Under the pieces are notes generated by a model. The model made no database searches, was not told where the DNA came from, and saw only the letters and a list, made by a program, of their open reading frames with translations. This document shows positions 12,876 to 24,090 of a stretch of 64,000 nt of DNA, piece after piece. Each line of letters begins with the position of its first letter. Position 1 is the stretch's first letter. Source of the DNA: Phlyctochytrium arcticum. Taxonomy: Eukaryota > Chytridiomycota > Chytridiomycetes > Chytridiales > Chytridiaceae. Where the stretch lies: positions 62,001 to 126,000 of the forward strand of contig JAHLKI010000034.1 of NCBI GenBank assembly GCA_025602905.1, given 5' to 3'. The translations under genes and the position numbers were made by a program.

Positions 12876-15800
12876 CTAGCTGGGCGACGGACTTGGAAGC
12901 CGCTCATAAGGCAAATCAGCTCCCAAACCTCGTGCGGCCAAAAACTTTCTACCCGGGTCCACATTGGCTGCTGGTGATCCAGCCCGTGGAGGAGCATCCG
13001 CTATTGGAGTGGGTTTTTTTGATTTCCGTGACTTGTCCTGTAAATGTAAAGAAAGTCAGAGAGGGCGACCGCGTGTCCGACCTGCACGATTCAACGTACC
13101 TTGATGGTTTCAGTAGAGGACTTGCCCTCCTGGATTGAGGATATATCTGTCGTGTCTACAGCCTTGGGTGCCTTCTTCTTTTTCTTTTTTATCTCGACTG
13201 TCGGAGTGGCATCTTCACCCCCGGCTTGCCCATCTGTATCTTTGGCTTTCTTCTTTTTCTTTTTCTTCTCAACAAGTACAGGTGTAGGATCCGGGGTACT
13301 CCTTGGCAGCGGGGCGGCAACGTGATATACTCCCCTGACAGCCTCATTGCTCCGTATGCTTCGATCGCCATCATCCTCTTTGGTCAAATCAACAGTCATG
13401 AGTGCACGCGTCGCCTCATCCAAGTGTGCCGCATGCGCATCGTCCTCATCGTCGCTCAATCCAGCATGAGAGGATGCTGAGGTAGCGGGCATATCCCCGC
13501 CTCTATTGATGTTATAGGACTTGGCAGGAGGAGGTGGAGGGGAAGGTGCGCGGTTCTTTGCTTTCTCCTTTTTCGATTTCTTCCGTATGTTAGTCCCCGA
13601 TGCTGTATCCACATGTATTAGCAAAAAAAATTGTCATCAGATAAATTGAACAAACCGGCGCCGTCAAGGTTTAATCCCGGCAGATCAAGATGTACAATGG
13701 GAATCTCATTAACATCAATATCATTATAGATTTGACCTTCGGAACGCTTAGGTGGGATATAAAAGGGGTCGTTTTTCAAGCGGTCCGCACGCTCTTGGCG
13801 TCGCTGTTGATGGGAACAATCAGTGAACGTCTACATCATCGATGATAAATTACATCAACAGTACCCTTTCCATTTCAACAGGATCAATGGAAGCCTCATT
13901 CTCGCGACCGTACGTTCGCGGACCATCATCTGTCCATCGCTCATCGGCTTCTTCCTCCTCAACTTCATCCTGCTCCGGCTCCGGCTCGTAAATCCATTTA
14001 TCCAAATTCAATCCCTCTGGCACAAGTACCCGTCGTTGCGCCTTCGGTGCTAAGGGATTGATTTCTTCCTCAAACAGAATCTTGAAGCTGTTCAAAACGG
14101 GTACAATACCATGTTCGGTCTGGGCGGCGCTTGACACGAGTTGTAAAAGCTCTGTCACATTACATGCGCGCTCCTGAACTTCAAGATCGGTACTTAGGCG
14201 GAATGGAGAGAGATACTTGAGAACCATTTCCGTATGTATTGCACAGTCGGGAGGGGCAGAGCCCGGATCGGCAGTGGCCCAATGCGCATAGATTTTGAAA
14301 GCATTGTGAATGCAAACAGCCTGGGTCGGAGGATCCAAACGGGCGATGGATGGATGAAGCAATCGGGAAACAGTGTCGAGAGGGGGGGAAAGGAATTGGC
14401 AGTATTCACCAGTGATCCAAGCTGCGGCACAGAGAACTCCCGTGTTATTGGCAGGCTCTGATGCAGTCGCGAGAAGCTCATCACTTTTCAACAACTGTTG
14501 CATTCTCTCCACGGTAAGCTCCCGCACTTCCTGCACCCGAACCGCTACATCAATTAGCTGGTTTGAAAGCAACTCTCCAACGTCGACACCATTCACTTTG
14601 ACCAACTCTGTCAAGGTTTCGACATACCAGTCAAAATTAGTGACGTGGGCGTATGTGTCCTTGGAGCAGATCGAGACAATCCGCTTGATGATTTCGGTAC
14701 GATCTGAGGCCTCCAGTACGGACTTGGGTTTTTGTGATGGCGCATCTGATGCTGGCACCACGGGGGGCAGAAGCTGGACCATGAGCCGGCGCACAATTTT
14801 GCTGAGATTGGCCGGTGTAACCTATCCATCGAGGTGTTTGTTGATGATTGGAATGCATAAGGCGCTATGTCTATTCTTACCATTCCCGTAACGATGTCCA
14901 GTGCGCGCAATCGGATACTAACGTCGGCATCATCGAGACAATCCAGTACCGTTTCACGGTGTTCTAACACAGCCTTGGGTCGAACTTTGAGTAACTTTCC
15001 TAGTGCATACAATCCCAAGTATTTTACTATTGTGATTGGTCAGTGTACTTTCAACGATCTCTTTGCAGCAAAGATCACCTACGATTTTGATCAGAGTCTT
15101 CGATAAAAATCTTCAACTTTGCCGTACAAAGACGTGCCAGGGCCGAGTCTTGTGCCTCGTTTTCTCCATCCTCCGTTTCTACACCGATCATTTCACCGGT
15201 TATGACGGTGTGAATACACTCATATAGTAGAGACATTGCGCTCGTTGTCTCGATTAGATTGGAAATTTTGGGGACCAATTTCTTTATCAAGCGGGGTTCA
15301 AGCGGTGCGAGTGCGGCAAACTACTAAGATTAGCGAATTGAATTTTTTGAATATTGCGTCGACCGGTCACTTACCAACTTGATGATTTTGATAAGCATCC
15401 AATTATTTCCCGAGTTGGTAAGGAGTGCGTAGAGTTGTGGTGCGAGGGGAAGATAACTTTTGGGGTTTCGACGGGCCAGCTCGCAAATTACATTCACCGC
15501 AGCACATACCACCGCTGTTTTACCAGAATCAGCAACGTGATGTCAGCAAAACAATGATGAAAGAACGCTCAACTAACAAGGATCCGGATCGTCCAGCTTT
15601 TCTTTGAGTCTGGGATATGCTTGACGCAGCGCGTCCGGATACTTCAAAAAGACTCGAAACAGTACAAGAATAACTCTTTTGCGAATGTAGGGCCGAGAGT
15701 GGTTCAGCATTCCGATCAAATCGGTACAGAGGTCACGGCCCAGATCTGGGGTAACGATCGACGCTAGGCCGTGCAGGGCGAGAGCGGATTCCATGAAATT

Positions 15801-16303
15801 GTTCGAAGACAAGTCCTAAACAGCGGTCGTTCGTCAGTTGAAGGTACAGATTCTGTCACTAAAAGTATGTGGCACCTTTTTGATCAGATTGGTGCAGAGC
15901 ATCAGTACATCGGTATCCTGTCGGAAGGAAGTCGCTGCAGCCTGGTAACCTAGGCGCTTGTACTTTATGTTTGGTGAAGACATGACTTCAATAACGTGAA
16001 ATGAGGCCCAAGTCATGTCATAACCTTGCATATGTAGCTGTAGGATGTTTGATGAGTATGTTGCGCGTCCAGCGAACAGGTCTCGTTACATACATAGGTC
16101 AACTTTTGCACTGCCAACGCTTTGATATCCGGGTCGTTTTTGCGGACCTCATTCCGAATCTCATCCAAGCTCGTGGCTATATACTTGTCTTGATTATTTT
16201 TGTTTGCCCGGATGCCTCGAATTAGGTCTGTGAGCGACTGGGTGACGGTCAGTCAGTGGCCAGGTTTTGAGAACATCTTTTGCACAAGTACCTTTTCAAA
16301 CAT
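12876..16303 (-). CDS. APL5: AP-3 complex subunit delta
   Basis: Eleven exons on the minus strand: 16292-16303, 16094-16237, 15876-16037, 15578-15815, 15375-15514, 15083-15320, 14881-15026, 13865-14821, 13656-13803, 13100-13602, 12876-13037. All phases agree and give 949 aa. The start reads MFEK then SLTDLIRGIRANK, followed by the adaptin trunk signatures DPDIKALAVQKLTYL, MQGYDMTWASFHVIEVM, KRLGYQAA, RPYIRKRVILV, ICELARRNP, KYLGLYALGKLL and NPFYI-like DPFYIPPK near residue 600-700. The C-terminus is a charged hinge with several poly-Lys runs and ends SPSPS; I see no appendage (ear) domain, as in other short fungal delta chains. AP-3 carries cargo from Golgi/endosome to the vacuole. The first exon codes only four residues. 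The family call is secure; small exon boundaries could shift. Confidence 0.92.
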
Positions 16304-16440
16304 AACTGGCGACAAGACCTCAGTGCACAAGAGGCTATATAGTTTAGCACAAAGTCCTCGTGCAGGGTCAATCACCGCCGTCGAACTTTTGGGAGACTGG
16401 GTGGGTGCTGGTCAGGGTGTCATTCCTCATTTCTGACATG

Positions 16441-16478
16441 CACTTTCCATCAACCCATCTTGAGCAAAATGAAGCTTA
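16441..16478. repeat. 38-bp direct repeat, copy 1
   Basis: Matches 18612-18649 at 34 of 38 positions and ends in the shared CAAATGAAGCTTA-like block. Together the two copies bracket the transposon relics at 16773-17962. Confidence 0.65.
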
Positions 16479-16481
16479 GCA

Positions 16482-16560
16482 AAGCTGGGGCAAAGAGGGC
16501 AAAGACTCAAGAGGGCAAAGTTCTGGGCAAAGTTGGGGCAAAAGCCAGGGCAAACGCTGG
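16482..16560. repeat. Degenerate GGGCAAAG-rich repeat
   Basis: About eight irregularly spaced copies of (G)GGCAAAG/A occur in 80 bp. The short ORF across them is low complexity and not a convincing gene. It could be a transposon subterminal repeat. Confidence 0.45.
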
Positions 16561-16772
16561 GAGATCATCGAGATCATCTTCCCCATCAAGACGTTTCACG
16601 CCGAGCTCACCACCTGGCTCGCCACGAATTCACAAGGGCGGCGGGTGCCGAAAGGCACTTACGGCTCTTTTTTGAAGGGGCAAAACTCTCTCGTCAACAG
16701 GCCCTAACAATGACGAATTATCGCCAGGGCTAATGCCAACGTTGCCAGCACTAACGCCAGTGTCGACTGCAT

Positions 16773-17342
16773 AATTTCTGTAGAGAACTTTGCCGAGCAG
16801 CACTCCAACACGATCCTGCCAGTATACGAGTGGACGGCGAAGAGCAAATCGGGGGGCCGGGCAAGATTGTCGAGATCGACGAATCGAAGGTCGGGAAACG
16901 CAAGTACAATCGAGGCAGACGAGTTGAGGGGCAATGGGTCTTCGGGGGAATCGAGCGAGGAAATCCGCAGAACTTGTTTATGGTGCCGGTGAAGAGAAGG
17001 GATGCGGAAACGCTGACCTATGTGATATGGAGGAAGATAGCCCCGGGCACGACGATCTACAGCAATATGTGGAAAGGTTACGGGACCCCATGGCTTGAAC
17101 ACCTCGAATATAAATACACATGACGGTCAACCACAATGAAAACTTCGTTGACCCGGAGTCGGGGGTCCACACCCAAGATATCGAAGCCAACTGGCGTGTG
17201 GGGAAGGGCACGATGCCCAGAAGTGGCACCCGAAAGCCACTGTTCGAAAGCTACCTCTATGAATTTATGTGGCGTCGTAAGTACCTTCCCCAAAGGAAGA
17301 CCCTTGGCGGTATGGCTTTCGCAAAGCTGATCGAACATATCC
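16773..17342 (+). pseudogene. Merlin (IS1595-like) transposase relic
   Basis: Frame 3 from 16773 reads NFCRELC, then IGGPGKIVEIDESK, RKYNRGRR, EGQWVFGGIER and APGTTIYSNMWKGY. This is the DDE domain of the IS1595/ISXO2 family, called Merlin in eukaryotes. Near 17120 the frame shifts, and the domain continues as TVNHNENFVDP, HTQDIEANWR and YEFMWRRKY. A second shift is likely just before 16773, where a VDW-type codon string is out of phase. The second catalytic Asp, normally in an SDxWxxY motif, is Asn here (SNMWKGY). The Asp of EIDES and the Glu of DIEANW remain. The element is therefore dead. No terminal inverted repeats were identified, so its ends are unknown. Confidence 0.85.
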
Positions 17343-17962
17343 TTTCCCACGCTCTTTCCCTTTGGTGTTGGTGGCCCACTTCAGACTCCTACTGGTATCT
17401 CTCGAAAAGGGGGCTGGGGTAACAACTTTGGTTTAAACACATGGGCTGCTCATTGCTTGGTCCGCCATGGTACGTGTTAATCCGACTTTTCCTCTGATTC
17501 GCTTACTTACCATACTTGTACATAGGAGGATTTTTTGCGACGCATCCCGTCTTTCCGTTTCTTGTGGCCGATATGCCCCTTAAAGCCTCCAACAGACGTG
17601 TTAGCTACTTACGAATGCGATCTACGGCGTTTGCGCGACTGGAAAATTCAATAAGATCAATGACTTCGGAGCGTCTCCAAAAGGCTGAAGAACAAATGAA
17701 GGCAGGAAAAAAGGTGGACGACTTGGATGTTCATATCCTTCTTGGCGAATTGGGAAAAGCTCAAGGAAAGACGTTAGCCAATGGAGTTATCGGATTGTAT
17801 GGAAGAATGCGCCTCCCACAATCTCGCGAAACCAGAATTCACCTCTCTTTACGTGCAACTGTCCTGATTCACCTCCTTCGACAATGTTCGCCTACTTTGT
17901 CCGTTGAATATCACAGACTTTCTCCGGACTCAGCCTCCACCTGCTATGATCAAAACAATTGA
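17343..17962 (+). pseudogene. Helitron helicase-like N-terminal relic
   Basis: Reading from 17343 gives FPTLFPFGVGGP, then NTWAAHCLVRH. An intron-like gap (17470-17525, GTACGT to CATAG) restores phase to GGFFATHPVFPFLVADM, and MTSERLQKAEEQMKAGK and LLGELGKAQGK follow. This order (FPxLFPFGxGG, then THPxFPF, then a helical region with MT.E.L..A) is that of the Helitron_like_N region in fungal Helitron transposases. After about 17830 the expected continuation is lost, and the Rep and helicase domains are absent. The relic abuts the Merlin transposase end directly, so one may have inserted next to or into the other. Confidence 0.7.
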
Positions 17963-18611
17963 CCGCCTCAATTGCCTTTCCGCATCAACTATTCGCGAAT
18001 GGGAGTCGCAGATGTCATGTATACATGTACACTGCTTCTAATAACACCCCCCTCGCTTCCTAACCCAAGTGATTTCAAGTTCTCCACCTTCTTGGTTTTC
18101 TTTTTCTTTCGGACCTCCTCTCGTCTCCGTACGAATCTCTCCTGTCCCTAGTTTTTTTCAGATGTTGCTTTCTGTTTTTCCTCTTCTTTCATACCCCCTT
18201 CCTGCTTTTCGCTACTTTGATTTTGATTTTTGTTTTTGCTTTGCTTTGTTTTCTTCTTTTTGATACCCCCTTCCTGATTTCGCTACTTTGATTTTATCTA
18301 TACCTTTGCTATATACTTTGTCATCCCTTGCATTATCACATTATGCCATATGCTGGGCTTGATGTCTTTTTGTTGTTTTCCGCTGGAATTTTGTTCTTAT
18401 TCGAGTATGTGATATATTGCAGCCTGGGGCTTTGACGCCTTTCTGCACCTAACTTTTTCGTATCGACACCTCGCTAACTTCGGACCTCTCGGTTCTTTCT
18501 TTACATTTCTACGGAACCTGGCCCCATTGAACCGTCAGGGGCGTCCTCAATGGGGTGTCATTCCCAGTGCAGTTCCCAGTGTCATTCCTGTCATTTCCTG
18601 AGACCTGAGGT
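17963..18611. repeat. Pyrimidine-rich intergenic stretch with 35-bp direct repeat
   Basis: 18060-18320 is strongly C/T-biased on the plus strand. 18191-18225 and 18263-18297 share ATACCCCCTTCCTG followed by TTTCGCTACTTTGATTTT. No gene is seen. Confidence 0.55.
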
Positions 18612-18649
18612 CACTTTTCATCAATCTATCTTGAGCCAAATGAAGCTTA
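18612..18649. repeat. 38-bp direct repeat, copy 2
   Basis: Second copy of the 16441-16478 block with four mismatches, lying downstream of the Merlin/Helitron relics in the same orientation. Confidence 0.65.
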
Positions 18650-20694
18650 CGTTAGCACTGACAACCGCAGGACAACCGCGTTGACTCAAGCGCGAAACCA
18701 GCGAAACCGAGCGCGAAACCGCTTTTCCATAGCAAAAGAGTTCCCCCCTCCCAAAGCTGTCCATTATTGAGATGCGTTACATACATGGATTTTCCTTCTG
18801 ATCAACTCTCGATATGCGTGCGTGGATAGTATGGTTTGCTATTGAAACTATCTATCTGACAACCTCTTTGGAGGGCACGTTTTAACGAACGCGTGTCCTT
18901 GCGAAAGATGAAACAAGGAATTCTCGAACGGCACTGGTACTCGATCGCGTAGGCAAGAGAAAGGTTATTTTGGGCATTCTTTAAACCGACTCCGATCCAC
19001 ACAAGTGTACCAGTGGACATGGTGTACATAGGCAGATGCATCGCAACGAGCGTTTCGGCTGGATGAACACGTACTCGGGATGCGACACCGGAACCAGGTA
19101 CTTCAGGTGGTCGCAGTAGGGTACTTATGAGGGGAGGGCACTGTGGAGTAGTGCCCTTGTGCCGTACATAACGACGGCAAGTGCCACCCACAGACATGAA
19201 ACAGATACTTGAGACCCGTTTCCGGGCACAGATCGCACCTTCATATTATAAACCGGGCTACCGTGGGCTATAGTAATGGTGCACAGAGCGTAAGAAGCGT
19301 CGTCTAATCTGCGTAGAAAACTACCCAGGGCCTTTGTGTGTCCGCGGTGGCATTGCATCCCAGCGCATCCAGCAGTTACAGTAGATACACTGTGGCAGCC
19401 AGTGCCGCTAAATACGGCGGCCAAGGGCCCCGGGGGGATTCATCACACGGAGGTAAAGGATCACTCTGTCGAGAAAGTTCCTTCGTGGGGCATTGTATAT
19501 AGACACATTTCATAAGGCGCTTCAAGCAGTGGGGGGCCACTTGATGCACACAACTCCCATTACATCCATACATTCCTGTCCTCCTACTTTTTTCCTACCT
19601 TGGGCAGTGTACAGCATATCCTATTGTATCCGTCCTGCAAGTTCGAATTGACAGGCTGGGATATATATATCAGACAGCCGCCAGCCTGTATATAGCAGCC
19701 GCCAGCCACGTCCGTCCCAACCTCCAGCTTCAGCTTTTTTGGCCTGACGGCGCCGGCGTCGTCTCCGCCGCCAATTGAAAAGAACGACGTCCACCACTCT
19801 CGGCCGACCGAGGTCTGAGACTGAGACGGGAGCAGCCAGCATACACCTGGTGCTGGCCCCCGGCAGCACTTTCCTACTTATTCACCCCCCACCCGAACAA
19901 CAACCTACTGACGCTAATTGCGCTTAACCGCATTCCTATCAAAGTTACCTCTTTTTTAACCGTCAAACAAGCGCATATTCAGGCAGCGCTACTCCCAATA
20001 GGTAGGTAGAGTCTATCTTACAGAATCTCCATATGCTGCCGCTGCTGCTGTTTGCTGTCATTTCGCCACGACTCCAACTTTGACTTTGTTTATACACTCT
20101 GCTTCTACGACGCTGCTTACTTCAACCAAAACCGTCTTTTCGTTTATTTGGATCTGCAACATCATCTGCTCAAGGATCTGCTCAAGGATACTGGGAAAAG
20201 AATAGTCTGTGCAGAATAACAAGGCGCGATATTGGGGACTGTTACCATCGGAATGCTCAAAGTTTGACTCTGCAACTTTTGCCGATATGCCGACATGACT
20301 TGCAAAAATGAGGGCCAAAGACACCCAGGGAATACGGAACGGCACTTTGGATTGCTTTACCCTCGAAAATGCAGGGATCTGCAGCTAATAGTATATCTAA
20401 AAATGTACATTTTGGACACCCGCGGATTTATGGAACAGTCAGGAAGGATGTACTCTGCAACATGGCCCTCCCGATCTCAAAAGATCGGGGCCAAGATCCA
20501 CGGGAATTATTTTATAAAAGCAGGGCATCCCCAGCAGCAGCAGCAGCAGCCAGCATCCGTGCGCGCAGAAAATTGATCTAACGATTACTTTTCTCTCCAT
20601 CTACTCGCTGATAGAACAAACAGTATCCTCCTGACAAGTTTTGGCTGAGGTCCAGGCTTCTTTTCCCTTTCATATTCAACCACTCGCTGTCTTA
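18650..20694. other. Intergenic region upstream of the PX gene
   Basis: I find no ORF with recognisable protein character on either strand. 19740-19765 is rich in GGCGNCG-type triplets, and a CAG microsatellite lies at 20532-20550. The promoter and 5' leader of the PX gene should be in the last few hundred bases. Confidence 0.4.
20532..20550. repeat. CAG microsatellite
   Basis: Six perfect CAG units plus one base, about 145 bp upstream of the PX-protein start codon and probably within its 5' leader or promoter. Confidence 0.85.
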
Positions 20695-23670
20695 ATGACC
20701 TCCACATGGCGCAACAACCCACTCTTCGAAGCCACCATCGCTCCGGGCGATGAGATCCTTTTTCAGCCATCAATGATTGGTGTGGCCAGGTTCACACCGC
20801 CCATGGCCCGCCGTGAAAAGATCGAGAAGACTAGCAGAAGGTCTGCTGAGGGCACGACCAGGTCTAGATCGAACGGCGGGTCGGGCAGGTCACGCAGCTT
20901 GTCGGAGGTCTCCAGTCACTCCGTCCGGGGCATCGTGATGACCCGTAACAGCCTGGAGGACAATGCGCAGCGGCTTCGGAGAGCTGCAAGTCGCCCGCAG
21001 CTAATCAATAGCTCCGACCCCTTTGTGCAAGTCGTGATGGCGACCAGCCAGGCTGCTGGTCAGCCCGTCCCATCCCAAGCCCGACCTTTGGTGACCCAAC
21101 CTCCCTCCGCACCAAGGCACGCGCCGAGTCCCAACACCATCCCCACCACCCCCAAACCAAAAGCCACTTCCGCTTCCATCGCCCCTCCCGCAGAATCCGG
21201 TATCGGACCCACTGGCGACTCAGAGGAGTCTGATCAGGACTTGACTCCCCGCGCTGCGCGTCATCCATTTCGATTTCCAGCGACAGCTGCTTCAAAACTA
21301 GGTCTGCACTCGGCCGCCCAAAGGCAGTCGCCTCCCGAAGATGAGGATGAGACTATTGATGATGAGCCTACCCCGCGACCCATCCGCAAAAACAGTCAGC
21401 CGTCAGTTGCCAAGATCATCGTGGCCACTGAGATTATCCTGGAGCGGGGGTGTGCCAAAGAAGCCGTCCGCCAACATCAGCCATCCCCGCCGCAAACCCC
21501 CAAGGTTGACGCTATCAGTGTCACGGACGCTTTGCATGCGGATAGCACTTCTGATGCGAATGAAGATGATCTGACTTCCGATGTAGAAAGTGTAACTGCT
21601 ACACACTCTCGGTCTGTTTCGAATGTAGAGTCTCACGAGTTGGCTACTTTGTCTGCTCTGGTCAAATCTCCTCCTGCCCAGGCTCAATCCAAGGCAGACT
21701 TTTCTCCGGCCGTCATCCGCTCCCGAACCTGGCATGATACCTTGCCTACTCAAAATAGCAGCAACAATTCTGATCGGTTTCTGTCCGATGTCTGGGAAAA
21801 ACAAGCCAGATTTTATACCAAGACCGATACCTTCCAAAATGATTCGGCGGCGCGTCAAAGGGTCAAAATGGATCGAAGGATATCCGCTCCAGTGGCAGGA
21901 AGTTTTCCCGACCGTTATGAAGGTCGAAGTGGTGCGGAAGTAGGAACCCTTGAAGATCCGTTGGCGACTGGCTCAACCAGCAAAGGCATCCGACTGGGAG
22001 ATCGTGCTCGACGCGTCAAGAGTGCTACATCTGCCATGACTAGCCGATCCGATAACCATGATGATAGCATCTTTGGACTCCTCAGTTCATGGTTTGGGGG
22101 TCATCGTCAGGATTCTGCCCCGTCACTACCCGCTGCTGTGGCATCGTCACTTGCAAAGATGTCGTCCCGCGACCAATTGAGTACAGGAAGCGAATCGCCA
22201 AGAGCATCGTTTCGTGGACACCACCACCGTGCGTCGTACGATGGCCGTGTCACGTACCCCGCATTCGGCCCAAGACATCATCAGCGTCGGCATAGTCTGC
22301 ATCATCGCGACAGTCTTGAAAGTCTAGCGGATGAGGACCGCCCATACTATACCAATGATGACGACTTTGATGGTTCATTCAGTATTCGACGAAGTCGCCA
22401 TTCTGGCTGGCAGTACGGTGTTGGTGCCGAAAGTATTACGAGCAGTGACGTTGACGTCGGCAGCGAGCTGATGGACCCTGAAGATGAGGACGATAGAGAG
22501 TCTGATTACGACGATGACGAAGCTGGAGACTTACGCCTTTCTCGGGCTTTGGAGGAGCAGTTCCGCCTACCGGCCACTGCAGGAGGTTACTTTGACCCAC
22601 TTTTCCAAGATGGAAATACCTCTACTCAGTCTGGTTCTCGCAGTGGAAATACCTGTACTCAGTCCGGTTCTCGCAGTGCCTGTAGCGCCCAACCACCATC
22701 GTTGTCCCGTCCAGCAGCGGCAAGCGTACGTCGCTCGTTCAGCTCGTACCAACCCAAGCCCGTGACTCCGCTCACTCTCCCCGCCAATGTGATTGAGCAG
22801 ATTTACCAACACACCCGATCATCGTCTCAACACAGTCGCGTTCATTCTCCCAGCCACTCACAATTCGACTCAGATTCAGAACATGATTTACAAAGCTCCG
22901 AGTATGGACTCGTTGCATCCAGTCGAACTTCCCCCGAACCACAACACGCCGACCACAAAACCGATCCAGCCGGCCCTTCGCGTCGCTGCTCTGGAGATCA
23001 CTTGCTCGATGGTGGTGTTGTCCCCGTCAGCCCTCACCTACTTCAAGACCAAATGCCGCCCGCATATTATCGTCTCGGTGTCTGCACCTCAGTCGACGAG
23101 TCAGCAACCACCCAAGCATCGACCAAGCGCATCGTCGGCCCCCAAACCACCCACACCGTGTACAAAATTACCGTCAAACTCTTGCGCTCCCATATCCCTG
23201 GCTTCGAAAACGACGCTCCCGTCACCCTTACTCTCTGGAAACGCTATCGCGAGTTTCGAGCACTTTATCTTAATCTGATGAAATCTTACAAGGGCGTGGT
23301 GGGCGGCTGGCCCGAATTCCCCAAAAAGTCTTTTTTCGACCGCTTCAATCCCGCCATTATTCAACAACGCCTTACATCCTTTGCTACCTTACTGAATTTT
23401 ATCGTTCTGCACCCCAAACTGTACAATGGCCCTCAACTCCTCTCCTTTTTGGGCGTCGCGGATGGATCTGGACGACCGCGCCATGAAGGCAACCGGACCC
23501 GTACCACGACAGCTAACGGCGGCGGCGGTGGTTTCGTCATCTGGGAACGAGCTACCACCCCTGCTGTATCCACTACCGACGATCCCGCCCGGAAGAACCG
23601 TGGCAAGGGATTATGGGGCATCGTACCCCGCGGCGGCCTATTGGGAATAGGCAAAGAACGCGCAACCTAG
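20695..23670 (+). CDS. PX-domain protein with long disordered N-terminus
   Basis: A single-exon frame of 991 aa from the first ATG (20695); the frame is open a further 18 codons upstream without ATG. Residues 1-815 are Ser/Pro/Arg-rich with acidic clusters (DPEDEDDRESDYDDDE) and a duplicated block STQSGSRSGNT/CTQSGSRS, and are probably disordered. Residues about 818-920 form a PX domain: VYKITVKL, then WKRYREFRALY with the basic RYREF phosphoinositide-binding segment, FPKKSFFDRFNP, and a final RLTSFATLLNFIVLHP helix. PX domains bind PI3P on endosomes and vacuoles. No BAR or other partner domain is visible. The short C-terminal tail is Gly/Arg-rich. It may be a regulatory or tethering protein at the endosome; no closer family was recognised. 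Confidence 0.85.
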   Translation: MTSTWRNNPLFEATIAPGDEILFQPSMIGVARFTPPMARREKIEKTSRRSAEGTTRSRSNGGSGRSRSLSEVSSHSVRGIVMTRNSLEDNAQRLRRAASRPQLINSSDPFVQVVMATSQAAGQPVPSQARPLVTQPPSAPRHAPSPNTIPTTPKPKATSASIAPPAESGIGPTGDSEESDQDLTPRAARHPFRFPATAASKLGLHSAAQRQSPPEDEDETIDDEPTPRPIRKNSQPSVAKIIVATEIILERGCAKEAVRQHQPSPPQTPKVDAISVTDALHADSTSDANEDDLTSDVESVTATHSRSVSNVESHELATLSALVKSPPAQAQSKADFSPAVIRSRTWHDTLPTQNSSNNSDRFLSDVWEKQARFYTKTDTFQNDSAARQRVKMDRRISAPVAGSFPDRYEGRSGAEVGTLEDPLATGSTSKGIRLGDRARRVKSATSAMTSRSDNHDDSIFGLLSSWFGGHRQDSAPSLPAAVASSLAKMSSRDQLSTGSESPRASFRGHHHRASYDGRVTYPAFGPRHHQRRHSLHHRDSLESLADEDRPYYTNDDDFDGSFSIRRSRHSGWQYGVGAESITSSDVDVGSELMDPEDEDDRESDYDDDEAGDLRLSRALEEQFRLPATAGGYFDPLFQDGNTSTQSGSRSGNTCTQSGSRSACSAQPPSLSRPAAASVRRSFSSYQPKPVTPLTLPANVIEQIYQHTRSSSQHSRVHSPSHSQFDSDSEHDLQSSEYGLVASSRTSPEPQHADHKTDPAGPSRRCSGDHLLDGGVVPVSPHLLQDQMPPAYYRLGVCTSVDESATTQASTKRIVGPQTTHTVYKITVKLLRSHIPGFENDAPVTLTLWKRYREFRALYLNLMKSYKGVVGGWPEFPKKSFFDRFNPAIIQQRLTSFATLLNFIVLHPKLYNGPQLLSFLGVADGSGRPRHEGNRTRTTTANGGGGGFVIWERATTPAVSTTDDPARKNRGKGLWGIVPRGGLLGIGKERAT

Positions 23671-24090
23671 TTACAAAATGTGTGAATCTCAACAAAATCA
23701 AATAGTTGCTTATAGTTTTTACTCAACTCCCTCTTCTCTCCGGACACAAACCAAGTCCCCCTAAAGTAGTACCATAAATAGTAGTTTTCCTTCGTCTCCT
23801 TATCCGTTAATATTGGAAAGTAAATAAGCAGCCTCATTCATCAACATGGTAGTTTTTTTTGAAAGTTGTGTTTTGGTCCAGATGAAGATGGCGAGTTAAC
23901 TAACACCAGGCATGGCCGCGCCAAAACCTCTCAGCACAACTTGCAAGCAGACACAGCAGTTAGAGTGAGACGATCCCAAACGTGTGTATTCAAAATAGAA
24001 TCAGACTCTCTAAATAGAGAGATGGTCTTTCCGGTATTCAACAATATACATATAGCTTGTATTCCAAAAACAGTCTAGCTTTAAAAAACA
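23671..24090. other. Convergent intergenic region
   Basis: This is the shared 3' region of the PX gene (plus) and the RING gene (minus). It contains a perfect 7-bp inverted repeat (CTCTCTA/TAGAGAG) near 24007, possibly a processing or hairpin signal. No coding signal is seen. Confidence 0.4.

Noticed and set aside
16460..16733. Lys/Ala-rich ORFs over the GGGCAAAG repeats
   Set aside because: Low-complexity translation of a DNA repeat; no homology or start context.
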